This document shows, one piece after another, positions 48,326 through 61,121 of a DNA stretch of 64,000 nt. This DNA is from Phoenix dactylifera (lineage: Eukaryota; Streptophyta; Magnoliopsida; Arecales; Arecaceae): assembly GCF_009389715.1 (NCBI RefSeq), contig NC_052409.1, forward strand, positions 7,303,605 through 7,367,604. Reading direction: 5' to 3'. Made by a program: the position numbers and the translations under genes. How positions within the stretch are numbered: position 1 is the first letter of the stretch; each line of letters starts with the position of its first letter. A model generated the notes under the pieces. That model saw only the letters and a program-made list of their open reading frames with translations, was not told the DNA's origin and did not search any database.

Positions 48326-50649
48326 ACCAACATTTGGTAGATGGTCTCATAACTTCCCTTGGTCTCTTCTGGATCTTGCAAGAGTTGATAGTAATGCATG
48401 TTCATGGAGTTCTCAATGCAACTCTAAGCATTTGCCTTGGCCAAAATGAAGAGGATGCTTCTTTACATAGAGTCAGGAGCTTAAAATATTAGGCTTATAC
48501 CAACGTAATAATATGGTAGGGTTTGAGGCTAATTGATTACCTACAATATCCAAGATTGCTTGTGAATTTAACTTAGCATGATTATATCGTTACGGAGCTA
48601 AACCATGTTTAGATAGTTTTCCATTATGGACATTCTAGTTTAGTTCACCAATGAGTCTAATGCAAGCAGCATCAGGCTTATTCTGATCCATGGTTGGTCC
48701 TTCCTGTATCTTTGTACCTACGGGAATAGCACTACATTGCTTTGACAAGAATAGCAAGCTATCGTTTTGCTTAGTCAGTGTCGTGTTCAGGAATAAGGCT
48801 GGAAATTGGCCTCACTCATGCCAAACATGTTTAAGAAAATGGAATAAGGGAGAAATAGCTGTTTTGGTCAAACCTGATTATTCCTGGAATAGTATTTTCA
48901 GGGGAGAAGATGGATTAACAACTATTCCTGAAACAAGGCCTTTATTTAGTCCTGCCTCCTCCTCCCTCCTCTTTACGAGGACACAAAGAACCATCAACCC
49001 TAGATCTAATTCCCTCAAGAATAAGAAATTCCAGCAAACAAAAACAGGAATAGTACTTCAAGAGGGACAAGTGTCTCTGGCCCACGTTTTCTTATTCTTG
49101 AATCAAATTTCAAAGAATTCTATTTGGATCCTTATGGAGACTTCTAAAAAGTTCGCATTGAACATTATCCTTTTTCCTCCATTTGCTCCAACAGTGTCCA
49201 GGATTCTAAGATAGATAATTCCCGTAAGATGAACAGTATCTTAGATAGTGAGGTTTTCCACACCTTCTGGTATGCAGTACTCTTATGCAGAAGAATGATG
49301 ATCCTTTTGCTTTCTTCATGCATCCACTATATTAACGTGTTACAGTGATGTTCAGAGAAGTAAAAATCCAGTGAATATCTATCATTTCCAGAGGTAAAAA
49401 TCCAGTGTAAATATGATAAGAATCTAATAACATTTGAGTGATGGCGGAGAGATGTGCTCTTTGCTACGTCACTAAAATAAGCATGCCCGTTAGCATCAAA
49501 AATATGACCCACAACTTGGAAAAAAGAAAAAAAAATCAGAGCTCAATGGACACTGTGAACTGGAGGTTGCTTCTTGTGAATTACAGCATCAAATTCCATT
49601 ATTTTGGGGTTCAATGCACATCAATAAGTTGAAGATTATCAAACCACTTCAGAACTTTTGCCATCATGGTCCTTGTTTTGGATTCTAGTTTCGGCAATTC
49701 ATGAAGATTCTCAAATTTTACTGTTTTTAGTGATTTTCTTGGGGCTTCAATGTATAGGGGGCCCAAATGCATTTAACTGGAGATAGAGGAATTAGTTTTA
49801 GTAGAACTGGATGAAGAGTTTTGATCCTTCCACTTTTCCCCTCTGTCCTTGTTCCTTGTGCTTCTCTCTCCCTCCCAATTACCATGCAAGTTAAAGCCTG
49901 CAGCAGCAGTCCAAAAGGCATTCTCCTTTAACTATGCAATTGGTACTCCTTTGAGTGGTTGGAATATTTTTTCTTCAGTAGATGAGCATTATTGCACTAT
50001 TGCCTCCACTTAGGCTGCAAGGCACTCTGCAGTAATTTCTTTGGCACTAGATCTTGGTTTCTTGGTCTTGCAGTTTGTCTTTCGTCAACAGATGTGGTTG
50101 GTTCCACTTCTTAGAAAGAGGACAAGGAGAAGATCAGAGAGATATATTTTTTATAGAAGGGCTGCAATCTATTATGACCTCAATCCAAATAGCTGCATGG
50201 TAGGGTCGTTATCTTTGTTGAAAAGCTAATAATGCTAATAGTACAAAGAGAAATCTAACACTTTCCAAAGTGATTAGGTACTCTGAGCATCTCTGCTTTT
50301 ATTGTGTTTCCAAGGTCCAAGCATTGCTACGTAAGAAAATAAGGTTATAAAAGTGAGTGGAGCCTTTACCATTTGATAGCAGCATGACAACAAACCAAAA
50401 AAGACCCACAAAACAACTTATCACTCAATGTTTCTTTGTTGACTCTTTCCTGTTATCTTCAATTGTATTTAAGAGCATTGCACTCATGCATGCCCAATCC
50501 CTTTATGAAACTTCACAACCCCTCACTCGAAAAAAAAAAAACAGGCAACACCAAACCAATAAATTAATATTCTCCATCCGTTCGAAGACCCTTATTATAT
50601 AGAGATGGGGAGAGAGTGAGAGAGAGGGATGTCCACCTCATTTGATCCC
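48326..50649. other. Non-coding region downstream of MYB103
   Basis: About 2.3 kb with no recognised domain. An open frame of 174 codons at 48690-49214 has no family resemblance and ordinary composition, so it is not called. The right end should contain the MYB103 3' untranslated region (minus strand). Confidence -1.
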
Positions 50650-52019
50650 TTACAAAGATGATGAAGGGAATGAAGTAACTATACTGTCCATATTGGTTGG
50701 AGCTGTTAGGAGGCTTTCTCCACCAAGCGATCCTTGCATTTGGTCCCAAATAAGAAGGCTGGAGTACTGCTGTGAATCCACCCATTCATTCAGCTCTTGC
50801 TTCTCAAAGCACTCCCTACTTGGGTCCCCATCATCTCCCACACAACATGGCTGTGCCTCCATGGGCACCGTGTTTCCCATGACATCGACCAAGGGTGGCA
50901 GATAGGTTGAGTCCATGCTGCACGAGAAGTTGAGGAGAGGGGGCAGTACTTGATCTTGATGCTGACTAGGGTTCCACAAGCTGGAATTTAGGGTTGTGGC
51001 ATCTAGCTCATCTTTCGCACTGCTTCCCGGCCGGCTATCACCGGTGCTGCTGGTGTCGAACATGAAAATAGGACAATGAGTGTGGAATATGTTCTCAGGA
51101 GCTGGCTTTGTTGATAAATTTTGGTTGATGATGGCATCCAGTTGATCAACTGCAGTGTTGAACCTTGGCTGGACTAGCTCTGTATTTTGTGGACTGATCG
51201 ATGGAAGCGTGGTAGGTTTTTGTATCTTCTTTTTGATCCATGAATTCCAATAGTTCTTGATCTCATTGTCGGTTCGGCCGGGCAAGTGGCTTGCTATGTG
51301 AGCCCATCTACACAAGCCACCATGCAAGCTATTTAAATTGTAAGGTCTAGAATTGCAAATTTTAGCTAGGACTTTATGCATACAACCATATTGGACTATT
51401 TTTTTCAAAAAAAGAAAACGTAAGCCTTAAAATTAAGGCCATTTTTCAAAACACTTGATGTAGATCTTTTTTTAAAAAAAGGGCAATTGAAAACAAGCTT
51501 GCACCAATTTCATGCAAGCCAAATGGATGTGACACCTCATTAGAGCATACTTAATTCGAGATAGAAGATGGTTTCCATGCAAAGCATATAAACGTGCGAT
51601 CATCACATCCTTGTGTGCCAAGACACGAACAAAAGGAATAAAGTAGTGTTTCTCAAACCTATTTCCAACAATGTTATGAAGGCTGATAATTAACTTCTCC
51701 TCCTCTGGTGTAAACCTCCCTCGTCTAATGTCGGGTCTCAAGTAATTGATCCATCTCAAGCGGCAACTCTTCCCACATCTTTGGAGCCCTGTGGGACAAA
51801 GCACAAAGGAATGAGAACCTTATAGAAACGACCTACGTAGTTTCCCATTCATGTCTGCTAGAGATAGAGAGAGAGAGAGAGAGGACCAGCTTTCTCTGGG
51901 ACTTCACTCCAGCAGCCATAGCCATGGGTGGTGATGTATCTGATGAGCTTCTCATCTTCCTCAGGAGACCAGAGGCCTCTCTTGACCTTCTGTTGGTTGC
52001 AGCAGGAGTGGTGACCCAT
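50650..52019 (-). CDS. MYB103: R2R3-MYB transcription factor, MYB103 orthologue
   Basis: Arabidopsis MYB103 acts in the secondary-wall network and promotes syringyl lignin formation. Three exons, 51887-52019 (133 bp), 51659-51788 (130 bp) and 50650-51307, match the canonical R2R3-MYB exon sizes and join in frame to 306 aa. The protein starts [20 protein letters not shown], has the R2 core with [20 protein letters not shown] and the R3 core with [20 protein letters not shown], and ends in a divergent tail with [18 protein letters not shown] and a final [24 protein letters not shown], the WIKKKI segment and the tail motif are those of MYB103 rather than MYB26 or MYB46/83. It acts as a nuclear DNA-binding protein. 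The start is set by the conserved MGHHSCC. The introns are 98 and 351 bp. Confidence -1.
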
Positions 52020-52222
52020 GTCTTCAACTTCTTCCTCTTGTTTTCTAGTTCCTCTCTCTGTTTGTCTTCTTCTAGCTTCAGGCGCCGTCGGTTGGTTGGA
52101 GAGCTCTCCCTACTTATGTCAAGGAGAAGAGTTAGCTCCTTCTCCTCCTCCTCCTCCTCCTCCTCCTCCTCTCTCTTCCATCTCCCTTTTAAGCTAGCAG
52201 CCGGTACCTTCGACAATTGCAC
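52020..52222 (-). promoter_or_regulatory. MYB103 leader region with GGA repeat and upstream ORF
   Basis: Upstream of the MYB103 start the minus strand holds a GGA/GAG triplet run (plus-strand TCC repeat at 52142-52175). It also has an ATG at 52222 opening a 129-codon frame that overlaps the MYB start out of frame. If transcription begins above 52222 this would be an overlapping upstream ORF able to lower translation. The transcription start is unknown; no TATA box was seen. Confidence -1.
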
Positions 52223-53349
52223 CGGATGGGTCCTACCTTCTTGGTCTCCTTACGTTCTATCTAACCCTACAGCGACTGGGCATCGGACACCCCCTTCGCT
52301 CTCTCTCTCTCGTGCTAGGTAGACTGGTCCTAGTGTACCACTTTTAGGTACAAAGAGCCAATACTTCAGCGATCGCCAGGAGTCAATCATGAGAAGACGA
52401 GGTATTGTAATGTCTAAAACTAACAGTAAACGATCTGCCGACAGCAAGCAACGTATCCATCATTTAGCCGTCAACTTGTTTTAGCAGCTGCTACGTAACA
52501 GAGACAATGGCTCCTACTTCATAATTTCGTTATTAAGCTCAATAAGATCTTCAAATAATAAAAAAAAAGCTCCATAAGATTGTCTGTAAATTCATACAAG
52601 AATTAGTTTTGATTAGTGAATAATCATATAAGAAAAAGGTCGAATGTTTCATAAGAGTTGTTATAATGTTTAATTTTGTTTCCGAATAGACCTAATCCTT
52701 GCATGAGATCGAAAAACATTCAAAAGGGTTCATGAGAACTTACAACTGATATTTCCATCATTTTTTTTTTTTGAGGACATCAATTTATTTTTCTTTTTTT
52801 CTTCTTTTGTACAAGAGATACCAGTATTATTGGAACCTTGATGAGTAGCCTCTCCATCATTGTTTCACAAAGACAACTAATACGGAACCATAGCACCATC
52901 CTATGAACATTGGCGCCGCACTATCCTAGATTCTAAAGGATCATATGGTGAGCGATCCAGTTCAACTTTGGAGTAACAAAGGAAAGATTGACCTGGGACA
53001 TGGTCACATATGTAAGCTTGTTAGCTAATTTGGTGGTCCTCCATTGTCAAGACAGACAGACCTCATGGTATGTAAGAGATGTCTGTACTCCTAACTACTA
53101 TTTTGATATGACTTATTTGACATGGCCTTATAATCTGGGGCTCACAATAATATAAGCCACTTTATGGTGTATATCGCAGATTATGTTGTATGTCTAAACA
53201 GAGATAATTGAGTTCATCTTCAACCATCATAACTTCATTTTAGTGTTCCATGATTCTACTAATTACCCCAAAAAATTCTTTTATGAGCATTGTTGGGCCT
53301 ACATTCACATATAGGATTGCATCGACTAAATTTTTTGTGCTTGAAAAGG
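52223..53349. other. Region upstream of MYB103, no gene seen
   Basis: AT-rich with homopolymer runs (T-run near 52765). It should include the MYB103 promoter nearest 52223. No recognised element or gene. Confidence -1.
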
Positions 53350-53848
53350 TGAAGGTGGCTGCAGGTGTAGGCTTTGTCATACGGGGCCCGCACTCCAGGG
53401 CAGTGGCTGCAGGTGGCTGCCAGTTGTTTGATGCATCGGTTCCCAGAGCAAAGCTGCGTGCAGCCTGGGCGGGTCTTCGACATGCGCAGGTAGTGCTATG
53501 GGCCAGCTCGATTATTTTGGAGGGTGACTCGGCCACTGTCATCGGGTGGATCCAGAGGGGATTGGGAGGTGAGGGCACAGACCACCCCTTGATTCGCGAC
53601 ATTGTGATGATGATGAGAGATGGGGGGGCCATCCAGGCCAAGCATGTATTCAGGAAGACCAATGGGGCAACCAATTGGGTAGCTGCCTACGCGGCCCACC
53701 ACTCGGGTATGCCCTCTGGTCAGGGGAGAGGGAGTTGCCATTGGTACTCCGTGAGTTATTGTATTTTGATCTTATTGGGTGTATTCGTACCCGCACTGTA
53801 TGAAGCATCCGTATTCAGCAAAAAAAAAGAAAAAAGTTGAAGGTGGCT
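53350..53848 (+). mobile_element. 5'-truncated LINE (RNase H end) with 11-bp target duplication
   Basis: TGAAGGTGGCT is repeated exactly at 53350-53360 and 53838-53848. The insert encodes the LINE RNase H C-terminal region in one open frame (GVGFVIRGPHSRAVAAGG, AKLRAAWAGLRHAQ, LEGDSATVIGWI, HVFRKTNGATNWVAAYAAHH) and ends in an A-rich tail at 53820-53835. The open frame over this length suggests a younger insertion than the copies at 30569 and 37564. It lacks the reverse transcriptase and cannot move by itself. Confidence -1.
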
Positions 53849-56800
53849 TTTTAGAGATGTGAAGGGTAATACTGGCACCTCATATTTTGTGCACACTCTT
53901 CTAATTAGTCTTCTCTCTTCCACTTCAGAGAACATATTTCTACCTCTCTGGGTATTTTATCACACTTGTGTATACTGCAGGATGAGTCATTTAGGCTTTG
54001 ATTACTGGACCACACAAAAAATGGAGTCCAACATTTTGGACCATCCCTAACTTTAGCATTGTTTGGCATTGATAGCCTATTATTATTATAATAGGAAAAG
54101 CTAACTTGGGAGTTGTATGGTCAAATCAACTGGAAATAAGAACAGCCCACAAGAAAACACTTCTTTTCACATTATGCAATGCATGCACTTCATACAATAC
54201 ACATGCAAAGGCAAACCTTGTGTCCATTGCTTTTAAAAGAAAACCCATCTGGTTCAGGATGGGAGGCACACCTAAATCTCCTTTGGTCATGGTTGAACTT
54301 GAAAACTGGAATAAAAAGGCTAGGGAAAACTCAGAATATAAGGATTGATAATTTGCCAAAGTTTCAGAAACTGTTTAAACAAGAAGTAAATATTTTAAAT
54401 ATAGATGTAACAAACATATCTGTGTGTATCCAGTGGATGAGCAAACATTGAGAAATTAAAAACTATGGGAAGTGAATGCTTTCCAGATGTTTTTCATTCA
54501 ACTTTGTTGACACGTTGATAAAATGATATGGAATCACGCATTGCCATTTTCTTAAGAAACTAACAAAAAAATAATTGACGCAATGTCTTCGATATTGTGT
54601 CACATTCAAATCTTAAGTTATATGGACCATCGTTGATACTTGCTGGTCCCAAATTGGTAAGAAAGAACCTCTGTCACAATACGTTGGCATACTTTTTTTC
54701 TGTGTGCGAGTAGTAACAAAATTATTGCACCCGTCCCATTATTTTACCTAGCTAGATGTTGAAACGTATGTAGCTATCAACCAAATCGGCTAGCATGTGG
54801 CATTTGAGTTAAGTTTTGCACGCTGGGTCTAATCATTAAGTCGGAATGCTCTGCCGTGTGTATTTTGCACGGTCGAGAGTGGTCCAACCCTAGAAAGCCA
54901 CCACATCATCCATATCAAAGATAGATAGTTATCGTTTATTTTGCGTGCATACTATTTTTGACATCAAATACAACTGTTTGGATTTCTGAGATGAGCGACG
55001 ACCAGCTATCTCCAAGATGGATGACGCAGTGGCTATTCTAAACTCTAATTATTTTGAGCCTAACATGTATGTACTCAACCCGATCATGCCTCACTTTGAC
55101 TCGATCTAGAGGCTCCACATACGTAGATCATCCACCCGAGCCAACTTATACCATTAATTACCATGGTCATACGTAGTTTCATGCACCTTCCCGACCACGT
55201 CTGAATCTGTTCCCATCCTTGTTTTGCTGACACTCTTTGGAGGTGGTCCATGATTACTTTATTCATGCCCAATCCAAACTCAAAAGCTTCTCTAATGTGG
55301 GCAGCCATGGACCCTTACAATCTCCGCAGTTGATGATTGCTCATCCATGCATGAGACATTAACGGCCTCTTGATCGATGCTCTCCTCCAGAAATTTCCTT
55401 TCTTGAAAGTTCTGACCGAAGAAAGCGGGATAAGATCTACCATAAAGATGGAGAGGAAGGAGAAATTCCTCCAGTAATTGTTTATAAATTTTTGGATAAG
55501 AAACTTCCATTCCAACCATAAAGTCGCCATGGCCTCGCTGCATGCAGCTTCTATTGGTTCCTCTCTCTTATAAAGATTTTTGTAAAGGAAAATGATGCAT
55601 ATCATATTAATGGCTTCATCGTCCATTTAGTGATTCTAGCAAGAGATGTGGAGAAAACAAGATTATAAAAGGGAATGCAAGGTATTTAGTCAATGTCATT
55701 AAAAAGTTGATGGACAATGAGTATTGCTTAGGTCTGTTAAAATATTGTTGGTAAGGTTTTATACAGTATGGTGTAGATAGAGATGTATGAAGGGAGAAAT
55801 AGAGAATTTAAAAGGTGTGTGGGGAGTGCAGATTGATTGACACAAATTACTCACCACATTTGACATGAGAGTCTTCTTGCTTGGATGGATCGCAAGCAAA
55901 ATAGGAAAGGAATTAGAGGGTGGGGTAGGGGGGAGGGGCAAGGGGCAAGGGGAAATGATTAGCATATAGCTTTGGGGAGGAGCAACAGAGAATTAGGTCC
56001 TACTAGAGTTTCTTAAAGTGTAGAGAGAAAATGGAATCTCTTCAAGCAATGGTTGGTTAAGCTAACTTAGTCTAATATGGATGAGATGTCTCCACCATGT
56101 CTCCATTCATCCAATGTACCCCTCATTCTTCATCAGTTTCCTTAACGTTCTTCTTTGGGGGGCTTCCCCAACCTCCCCAACCTCATTCTTCACGTAGAAT
56201 AAGATTAAATCCTCCCAAAGGAATCCTTTGTGCAATTAGAACTCATCACTGTGTGTGCGTGCCTGTGTGTGCTTCTCTCTCTTGACCCCCTTCTATCTCT
56301 GACTTAAAAGAAAATTTTGATAATATATAAGAGATAAAAAGCTAGCATTATCACTGTTATGCTTAAGTAGCACTTGCTGTTCCAAGAAAATTAGAAGGGT
56401 TAATTGTGTCTGTGGGGGAGTCCATCATTAGGTAATCAATAGTTGGCAAGGGCCACACTAGCTGGCTTCATAGGAGATGAGAGAGGTGATGAAAAAATTA
56501 AATGGACCACCAAGTTTGGTCGGGGATTGATGAATTTGTAGTTGCCTTCTTCATGATTCATCATTCGAGACTGGTGTTTTCTCAAGGCATTAGACAAATA
56601 TGTTTCATGCGACATCGTTCGCGATGAATCACTGGATATTTGCACCGATGGCGATCATGAGTGTGTTTTTCAAGTTGATCATGGGATCGTACGGTTTGTC
56701 GCATGGTCTTGGATTGTTGATGGGCATGGCATGTGTCATAATGCACTTCATCACTGGTAGATGGTAGATGGGAACAAAACTAGTTATTAGGATCTCAGCA

Positions 56801-58970
56801 ATTCAATGAAATTTTAAGTTTTCCAGAATCCTTCTTGTATGACTAGTTTTAAATAAACCAAGTTGATAAATTTTCTCCCCTATATTTAATCCTGCTGCAC
56901 TTGTGAGTACCTATTGCACTCATTGGCTCCTAACATGGTTCTTCTATCCTTATCCTTTCCCTCATATCTCAGGTCTGTTAAAGGCATACAATGCCGACAA
57001 ATATACATATATAGTTCAAGGTTTAGAACTAGGGTTAGGTCAAGTCTGCATTGGCATGAGCGATTCCATCTCAAACCATTTGCATTTAAACATGGTTAAC
57101 CTCTTTTGACAATTGTATCTGCAGTGATGTGAACCATGTATAACATAGGGTTGCACCTTGAGTTGTGCAATCTAGCTACCTAGGTCTTGTGCACAAGGCA
57201 TTGCGATTCATTAGGGCAACTAAATGACATTCTATGTTCTAATTGACGTGTGTGGTCCTTGCTTCATTTGCGTTTTTAGTACTGAAATGTAAATTATTCA
57301 CTATAAGCAAACACATATGCTATGTATTATTAGATCTAACATATTTTTATAAATAGTTGGCAAGGGCTCCAACTTCTTTGATGCCTCCTTTTTTTTTTCC
57401 TCCTTCCCCGAAACATCGTGCCCAATCCTAAGTGATCAGACCCATGTATATGACGCGAACCCCACCACCGGCACTGGCAATCTCTAGCAATCTCCACCGA
57501 CGATGACGAGTGCATCAACATTGGCACCAGAGATTGTAACACCCCTCCCTCTCGATCTCAGCCATTGTGTTGCTAGTGGCTATGGTGATGGTGGCAGTTA
57601 TCTTGTGATGTTGCTGGTGGTGATCATGGTTATATTGGTGGTGATGACTATGGTGGTTTTGACAGTGGTGGTGGTGGTAGACATGATGAGTACTACCTCA
57701 CCTTCTATCTTACTTCCTCACTTTTCATCAGGTTTGGATCAAAAAAAACCCTTGTCCCCTGACCCATTACTTGACCTATTTGGTTAGAAAATGCAAAACC
57801 ATGCCTGATCCATTTATGTTATACAAACGAGCATCAACTCATTTAAATTTTTGTTCATCAATTATACATATAACTAAAATTAAAGCAAACATGGTATCTT
57901 AAGATCACAAACAACAAAAATCTAATTTAATTTCAAATATGTTATCATAATCATAATAGACTTAAATTTAGGATATATAACCATCATAAATTAATTAAGG
58001 ATAAAACTAGCTAAACTACAATCTCATATCCTCAAATCTCGTTGTCCACCCAGTCATTGTATAACCCTTTTATTTTAAGAAAAGAGCGAACGAAACTATA
58101 AGAAAAAAATTAGAGACTTTTCTACTACATTGATCACCTGAACCTACTTGCTATTAAAAAAGCCCCATCCAATCCCGTTTGTTTCAGGTCGATTCATACA
58201 GGTTGGCAGGTCTGGTTCGGATTTTGCCACCCCTAATATTCGAACAGGACCACAGCTTTAAGGTATCAATTATATTAGTTGTTACAATATCATACTATCA
58301 GATGACTTTTTCTTAAGAGCAAGATATTCCATTGTTAAATCTAAGTGATTTAAATAGTCTTGAAATGTTTGAGATCATCCATAAGTAGCATAAGTTATGA
58401 GTTGATGATTAAATCTATTTGAACTATTTTATTATCCTAATAGTTTTGGTGGGTATAGTGCTTTGCTTATCAATTACACTACGAATAAGAGTTAGCTAAA
58501 TCCAAATGCTTTAATAATTTAGGTTTTTAAGATAATGACTAACTATGAAAAGAAAATAAAAGGGCAGTGGTTTAAAGTAGTCCGTGAAATGCTGATCATG
58601 TTATTACACCAACGGATCATGATTAATGGTGTAGATCGTCCTTAGTGCCATCTCCAAAGACTTCATCAACTGCACAAGTTGGCACCTTCCTATACCAAAT
58701 TTATATAACAAAATCTACTTGGATTGCTTGTAACTTATTAAAAATTAGGATAGGTAACTTATTTATATAATGCTTAAAACCATCACTATGTTTTTTTTAC
58801 TCCAAATATCTCTACCCCGGCCTGAGCAAATTATAACTGATGTGCGTTCTTCTTTAGCGTTTCTTGAGTAGTTCTTGTGAAGGGACATTACTTCATGCAA
58901 CTGAAAATCAATTGCTAAAAAATCTTATGCATGTAGGCTGAATTTTGAATTGAACTTATTTCATGCTGCC
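53849..58970. other. 5-kb stretch with no recognised gene
   Basis: ORFs here are short and unlike any family I know. Minus-strand ORFs at 55084-55626 overlap in different frames and cannot be joined convincingly. 57503-57787 is a GTG/GTT repeat tract read as Val-rich peptide. Around 57740-58250 there are phrases like those in degraded plant retroelements (ACTTGACCTATTTGG, GGCAGGTCTGGTTCGG) but no domain. Confidence -1.
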
Positions 58971-58971
58971 A

Positions 58972-59165
58972 GTGATAAAGTGCAATCAATTTCTTTAGTT
59001 TAAATTAAGATTCATCATACCGATACCGGACCCCGTATCGATGCCATACTAATATAGTGTCGGTACTCCTAGTGTACCGAGTGTCAGTACGGTATTGGCA
59101 CCGATATACGGTACAGTATATCATGGGTATGTGTGATAAAGTGCAATCAATTTCTTTAGTTTAAA
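58972..59165 (+). mobile_element. GTACCG-family element between 33-bp direct repeats
   Basis: An exact 33-bp direct repeat, starting GTGATAAAGTGCAATCAA and ending TAGTTTAAA, lies at 58972-59004 and 59133-59165. Between them are 128 bp sharing ATACCGGACC, AGTGTCGGTAC and GTACCGAGTGTCAGTACGG with the element at 5208-5396. The duplication is far longer than the 8 bp flanking the other two copies, so this copy may have arrived by another route, for example filler repair of a staggered break. No ORF. Confidence -1.
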
Positions 59166-60241
59166 CTACAATGTTCACTTCTAATGAATGAGGATGTGAG
59201 TTTCAAGTTCAAGCATATACACGCCAAACAGTCTAATCATCTTTTGGAATTCAAGGTTTGCTGCAATCATCAATCTTTCAACAACACTCATTAGAACAAA
59301 CACAATGGACTGTCCACTGAAAGTTTAGCTGTTTATTGCTAGAAGATGTTGACCTAATGGGTTGCTTAAATTACTTTAAATGCTCAACCAAAATCCCTTT
59401 GTCTATATCAATTCTAGTTGTAATTTTGGTAGATTCCATGAGACCATGCCACATTGGTGCAAGTACGATAAAGTCTCAAGATAGATATTGCCGACCTCTA
59501 AGCATCACTTCCCTCATCTAACATCTAGTACAAAGAACACCTAACTTCTAGATAATCTACATTAATCAAAGATAACTTCTAGGAAGTGTTGGAAAATTCA
59601 GCAGAGAAACGTAATTTGCAGAACAAAATACAAAAATCAAACAATACATGAAAGTTTAAACTAAACTAATGGGAGTATTTAAAAGTGTTGCAAATGCCAT
59701 TGTTGTAATAACTATTACTTTAAACCATGCTTATAAGTTAAAACATGATCATGATAATAGGATCATGGCATTTTGATTATGATATGAAACATGCTTATGG
59801 CATTTTCTAGATGGCTGAAACCTATCAAATGTTTAAATATAACTAACAACGTAAGAGAAACAGAAAAATATCAATCCCTAAAAGGAAACTTTCTCATAAA
59901 TTTCCTCATGCATAATGAGAAAGTGGTGATACACCTCAAACATAGATTTTTGAGGTCTTAGCAGAGAGAATACTATAAAATACGTCTGTCTTACTGTGAA
60001 TATTTTTGAACTGATTACAGGTGTTCATCAACGGAAGAAGGCCGACCATGGAGGAGGGACCGAGGCGGCCGAGCTCCGATCCTTCTCCCCCAATAGCCTC
60101 TTCTCCACAGTGCCCCATGGCGGCCAAATGCCCACCTCTTGTCAATTTAAACTGATAAGGCAAGCACATAAGAGAAACATGCCCTATGTCAGTTTAAAAT
60201 GATCCAGATAGTCTCCCGCTTGTATGAACGGCTCTCTCTCT
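59166..60241. other. Non-coding stretch downstream of the IspF fragment
   Basis: No domain or RNA gene was recognised. A GC-richer patch at 60030-60130 gives a short open frame on each strand without family resemblance. Confidence -1.
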
Positions 60242-60273
60242 CTCTCTGCGCGAGCGCGCGTGCGCGCAGAGAG
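60242..60273. repeat. GC-rich palindrome with Z-DNA-prone core
   Basis: An 11-bp perfect inverted repeat, CTCTCTGCGCG at 60242-60252 and CGCGCAGAGAG at 60263-60273, encloses an alternating purine-pyrimidine loop rich in GC steps. A CT-run precedes it. It can form a cruciform or Z-DNA; any function is unknown. Confidence -1.
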
Positions 60274-60953
60274 ACAAATATGCAGAAATTTTGAAGCACC
60301 TTAAAGAAAAGAAATTGTAAATTTTTAACATAGTTGACAAGTAAAAGAACTATGCAGAAAAAGGGAAAAAATCCAAAATGGATCACAGTTCATAAACCTC
60401 TTTTGTTAGCTCTTCCTCTAGAGTTAGTCATATGCATCAAACAAAATGTTCAGTGTTATGCTAGTTCGACTCAAAGAATCATGTGACTGAAAACTTCCCG
60501 TTTGATCCTAGAAGTTACATCTCCTCATCGACAATGTTCCTTATCCTCATGAGGTTTTGCTTGCGGAATGTAAATAAATAAATAAAAAAAGAAAAGGTTG
60601 CAGCTATTTTGTAGCCTCATTGACTGTACCAGTTTTCTAGAATTAAAGTTCAGGCCATAGAAAGCTAAAGATAATGCAGCCTCATGAAAACCCAGCCAGA
60701 GTTTTTTTTTCAGGAAAAAAAACAAGAAGTTTATTATGCAGCAAATTTAGCTTAGGACAAAGAGAACGAATTTAATTCAGGAATTCTTATTAATTCAGTG
60801 ATAATACAGAGTTTAAATACAACTATATATATTGAATGGCTACATATTGAAGTAGCAAGCTTGAGTTGCATCTTCTATGACGCTTGCTGTATGGACAATT
60901 ATACAGTATCCAACAATTAACATACAACAGCAACAAATGAATTAAAGATCAAC

Positions 60954-61121
60954 CTTCTCATGAGCTTTTGCTTTAAGATTTACAGTAGGTGGATCTGCTC
61001 CAAGATGATCGCAGAGTTTTCCTCTAATGGCCTCCGTGTGTGGACTCAATTTTGGCCCTTGTAGGATCAATGTGGCATCTAAGTTTCCAAGTTCATAGCC
61101 TGCCTCATGCATTAGTCTGAC
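60954..61121 (-). pseudogene. ISPF: Fragment of 2-C-methyl-D-erythritol 2,4-cyclodiphosphate synthase (IspF)
   Basis: IspF forms the cyclic diphosphate of the plastid MEP isoprenoid pathway. Here one block of 56 codons follows a good acceptor (TCCATTCCAG) and reads VRLMHEAGYELGNLDATLIL, then KLSPHTEAIRGKL, LGADPPTVNLKAKAHEK. Similarity continues for VD and then stops (DL, stop codon at 60943-60945), so the last 18 or so residues with the GENRSIAAHT motif are missing. The usual THEK is AHEK, a change at a threonine that in bacterial IspF lies near the nucleotide phosphates. No other IspF exon was found from 56000 to 64000. Intron context argues against a processed copy. It could be an exon of a real gene whose 5' part lies beyond 64000, but the missing C-terminus favours a broken copy. 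Confidence -1.

Noticed and set aside
48690..49214. 174-codon ORF on the plus strand
   Set aside because: No recognisable domain, ordinary non-coding composition, no splice context or promoter.
55084..55626. Overlapping minus-strand ORFs
   Set aside because: Two overlapping frames that do not join into a protein with any known motif.
57503..57787. Val/Met-rich 94-codon ORF that looks like a membrane segment
   Set aside because: Arises from a GTG/GTT/ATG simple-repeat tract; hydrophobicity is a by-product of composition.
60186..60953. Search for the terminal IspF exon
   Set aside because: No sequence encoding the GENRSIAAHT motif was found on the minus strand, so no extension of the fragment was annotated.
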